From Salvator merianae (lineage: Eukaryota > Chordata > Lepidosauria > Squamata > Teiidae): a stretch of 64,000 nt of DNA. Numbering within the stretch: position 1 is the first letter of the stretch; each line of letters begins with the position of its first letter. The stretch spans positions 1,394,957 to 1,458,956 of the forward strand of contig QVOM02000071.1 of assembly GCA_003586115.2 (NCBI GenBank). Reading direction: 5' to 3'. Positions 62,601 through 64,000 of this stretch are shown here, piece by piece. Below the pieces are notes generated by a model. The model was not told the DNA's origin, did no database searches, and saw nothing but the letters and a program-made list of their open reading frames with translations. The position numbers and the translations under genes are program-made.

Positions 62601-64000
62601 ATGTGGAGTGTGGGTGGTGAGTGTGTGGGGAGTGGAGGGACCGGCCTGCCGAGGGAGGACGGGGCCAGGGGATGGGGAGGGGCGATCTCTGGGATGGTAG
62701 AGGGTCGGAACATACCGGTTTTGCTGGGAAGAGGCAGATATGGCGGGAGCCGGGGGGTAGGCCGCACTCGGGGAACGAGGGCTCGCTGCTTAAAAGCGGT
62801 TCCCCGTTCTAGCCCCTCAGAATCAGAATCACCTAGGGGCTCAACCCGTGGTACTGGTGATAGGCAATGTCCGGGCCCTGAGCTCCGGCTGCTGCTGCTT
62901 AATGCCAGGTCAGTGAATAATAAAGCTCCCCTCGTTCGGGACCTGCTTTCGGACGAGGTGGCTGACCTGGCATGTGTGACTGAAGCCTGGCTGGGCCCTG
63001 AGGGAGGTGTTCCTCTCTCGGAAATCTGCCCAGCCAGGTTTCAGGTGTGGCACCAGCCGCGACCCCAGGGAAGGGGTGGCGGAGTGGCGATTATTGCCTG
63101 AAAGACGCTTAGCCTGCGCAGGCTCGCTGCTCCCGAGATTGCGGGTTGTGAGTTCCTCTTTGTGAAGTTGGACCTAGGGGTTCAGATGGGCTTGTTGCTC
63201 GCGTACCTGCCTCCCAACTACGTGTCGACTGCCCTGCCTGCGCTACTTGAGGAGGTGGCCGGGCTGGTCGTTGAGTCTCCCAGACTTATAGTCTTGGGGG
63301 ACTTTAATGTGCCATCACTCGGCGAATCCTCGGGGTTGGCGCAGGAGTTCATGGCTTCCATGGCAACCATGGACCTGACCCAGGTAGTTCAGGGCCCGAC
63401 TCACGAGAAGGGACACACACCCGACATGGTATTCCTCTCGGGACAGTTGAATAATGAGCTGATTTTAAGGGGCTTAGATATTGTGCCCTTGTCATGGTCA
63501 GATCATTCTCTGCTACGGCTTGACTTCAGGGTGCCAATCCTTCACCGTAGGGAGGCGGAACCGATTAGGTGGTTCCGCCCCAGACGCCTAATGGACCCGA
63601 TGGGCTTTCAAAGGGCGCTTGGGGAAGTACCGGACTCGCTTATACACAATTCGGCGGAGTCCCTGGCAATGGCCTGGAATATGGCCGCAAAGGGGGCTCT
63701 TGATTGGATTGCGCCTATGCGACCTCTCTGTGGTAGTAGACCCAGAAGGTCTCCTTGGTTCACCGAGGAACTCAGGGGGATGAAACGCCAGAAGAGACGT
63801 CTAGAGAGCCGTTGGAGGGCCAGTAAATCCGAGTCTGACCGAACACAACTAAGTTCTTATATTAAGACTTATCTTGTGGCGATCAAGGTGGCAAGATCAG
63901 CGTATCTTTCCACAGTGATTGCGTCTGCGGAATCTCGCCCAGCCGCGCTGTTTAGGGTGACTCGCTCCCTCCTTGGTGTGGGGGGGGGAGGAAGAACCCA
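62601..64000 (+). pseudogene. L2 ORF2 endonuclease region, partial at window edge
   Basis: The frame from ATG 62601 includes LLLLNARSVNNKAPLVRDLL, LACVTEAWLG and GRGGGVAIIA, then a TGA at 63102. It continues in the same frame with YLPPNYVS, IVLGDFNVPSLGESSG (GDFN, Asp at 63300-63302), TPDMVFL and LSWSDHSLLRLDF (SDH at 63498-63506). These are APE-type endonuclease catalytic motifs. The single stop looks like CGA to TGA decay. The linker PWFTEELRGMKRQKRRLESR follows near 63760. RT is outside the window. Confidence 0.88.

Larger units (their letters stand above)
61490..64000 (+). mobile_element. GC-rich, relatively young L2-type LINE, 5' part, cut by the window edge
   Basis: GC-rich sequence begins near 61490. 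It has a coiled-coil-like ORF (61653-62354), an A/T-rich spacer (62465-62530), then the L2 endonuclease and linker running open to the edge. It is colinear with the shorter L2 at 34600-35700 (NARSVNNK..., RRSPWFTEELRGMKRQKRRL, SESDRTQ). The RT lies beyond the window. Only one stop is seen in the EN part, so this is the best 5' copy here. Confidence 0.85.

Overview
This is a window of vertebrate nuclear DNA, most likely from a squamate reptile (lizard or snake). It has split exons with GT-AG introns. The repeat mix is CR1, L2, L1 and Bov-B LINEs, a SINE with a Sauria-like tail, Tc1/mariner, hAT and pogo-like DNA transposons, and LTR elements. The species itself cannot be read from the sequence.

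One host protein-coding gene is clear: the 5' part of LETM1 on the + strand. LETM1 is the mitochondrial inner-membrane protein linked to K+/H+ and Ca2+/H+ exchange. Four coding exons are visible: 28192-28270, 29810-29867, 48535-48991 and 56174-56317. They join in one frame and give about the first 246 residues, through the single transmembrane segment. The remaining exons must lie beyond the right edge. The promoter just upstream carries an ETS site and a ZNF143-type motif. A second CpG-rich island at about 13.1-14.05 kb has CCAAT and E2F-like sites on the minus strand and good splice donors on both strands. From remembered mammalian synteny (NSD2 and LETM1 head to head) it is a candidate NSD2 promoter, but no NSD2 coding exon is visible.

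Layout: 0-8.7 kb is decayed L2 with nested Tc1, mariner-MITE and CR1 insertions, an old CR1 and two further MITEs. 8.7-13 kb holds nothing recognisable. 13.1-14.05 kb is the CpG island. 14.3-26.2 kb is a nested stack: an L1 hit by a palindromic MITE and then by a 7.4-kb LTR retrotransposon that itself contains another MITE copy. 26.3-27.7 kb holds a SINE, an L2 and a MITE. From 28 kb onward is LETM1. Its long intron 2 (18.7 kb) contains CR1, three L1 fragments, an L2 and two hAT elements. Intron 3 contains the best-preserved L2 reverse transcriptase and a Bov-B. Intron 4 contains a pogo-like MITE, a Ty3/gypsy integrase relic, an LTR-like piece and, at the right edge, a fairly young GC-rich L2 with a possible ORF1.

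Most of the window is therefore mobile-element sequence around one conserved gene. The strongest structural results are the exon phases of LETM1, and the target-site duplications plus tRNA-Arg primer site that define the nested LTR element.
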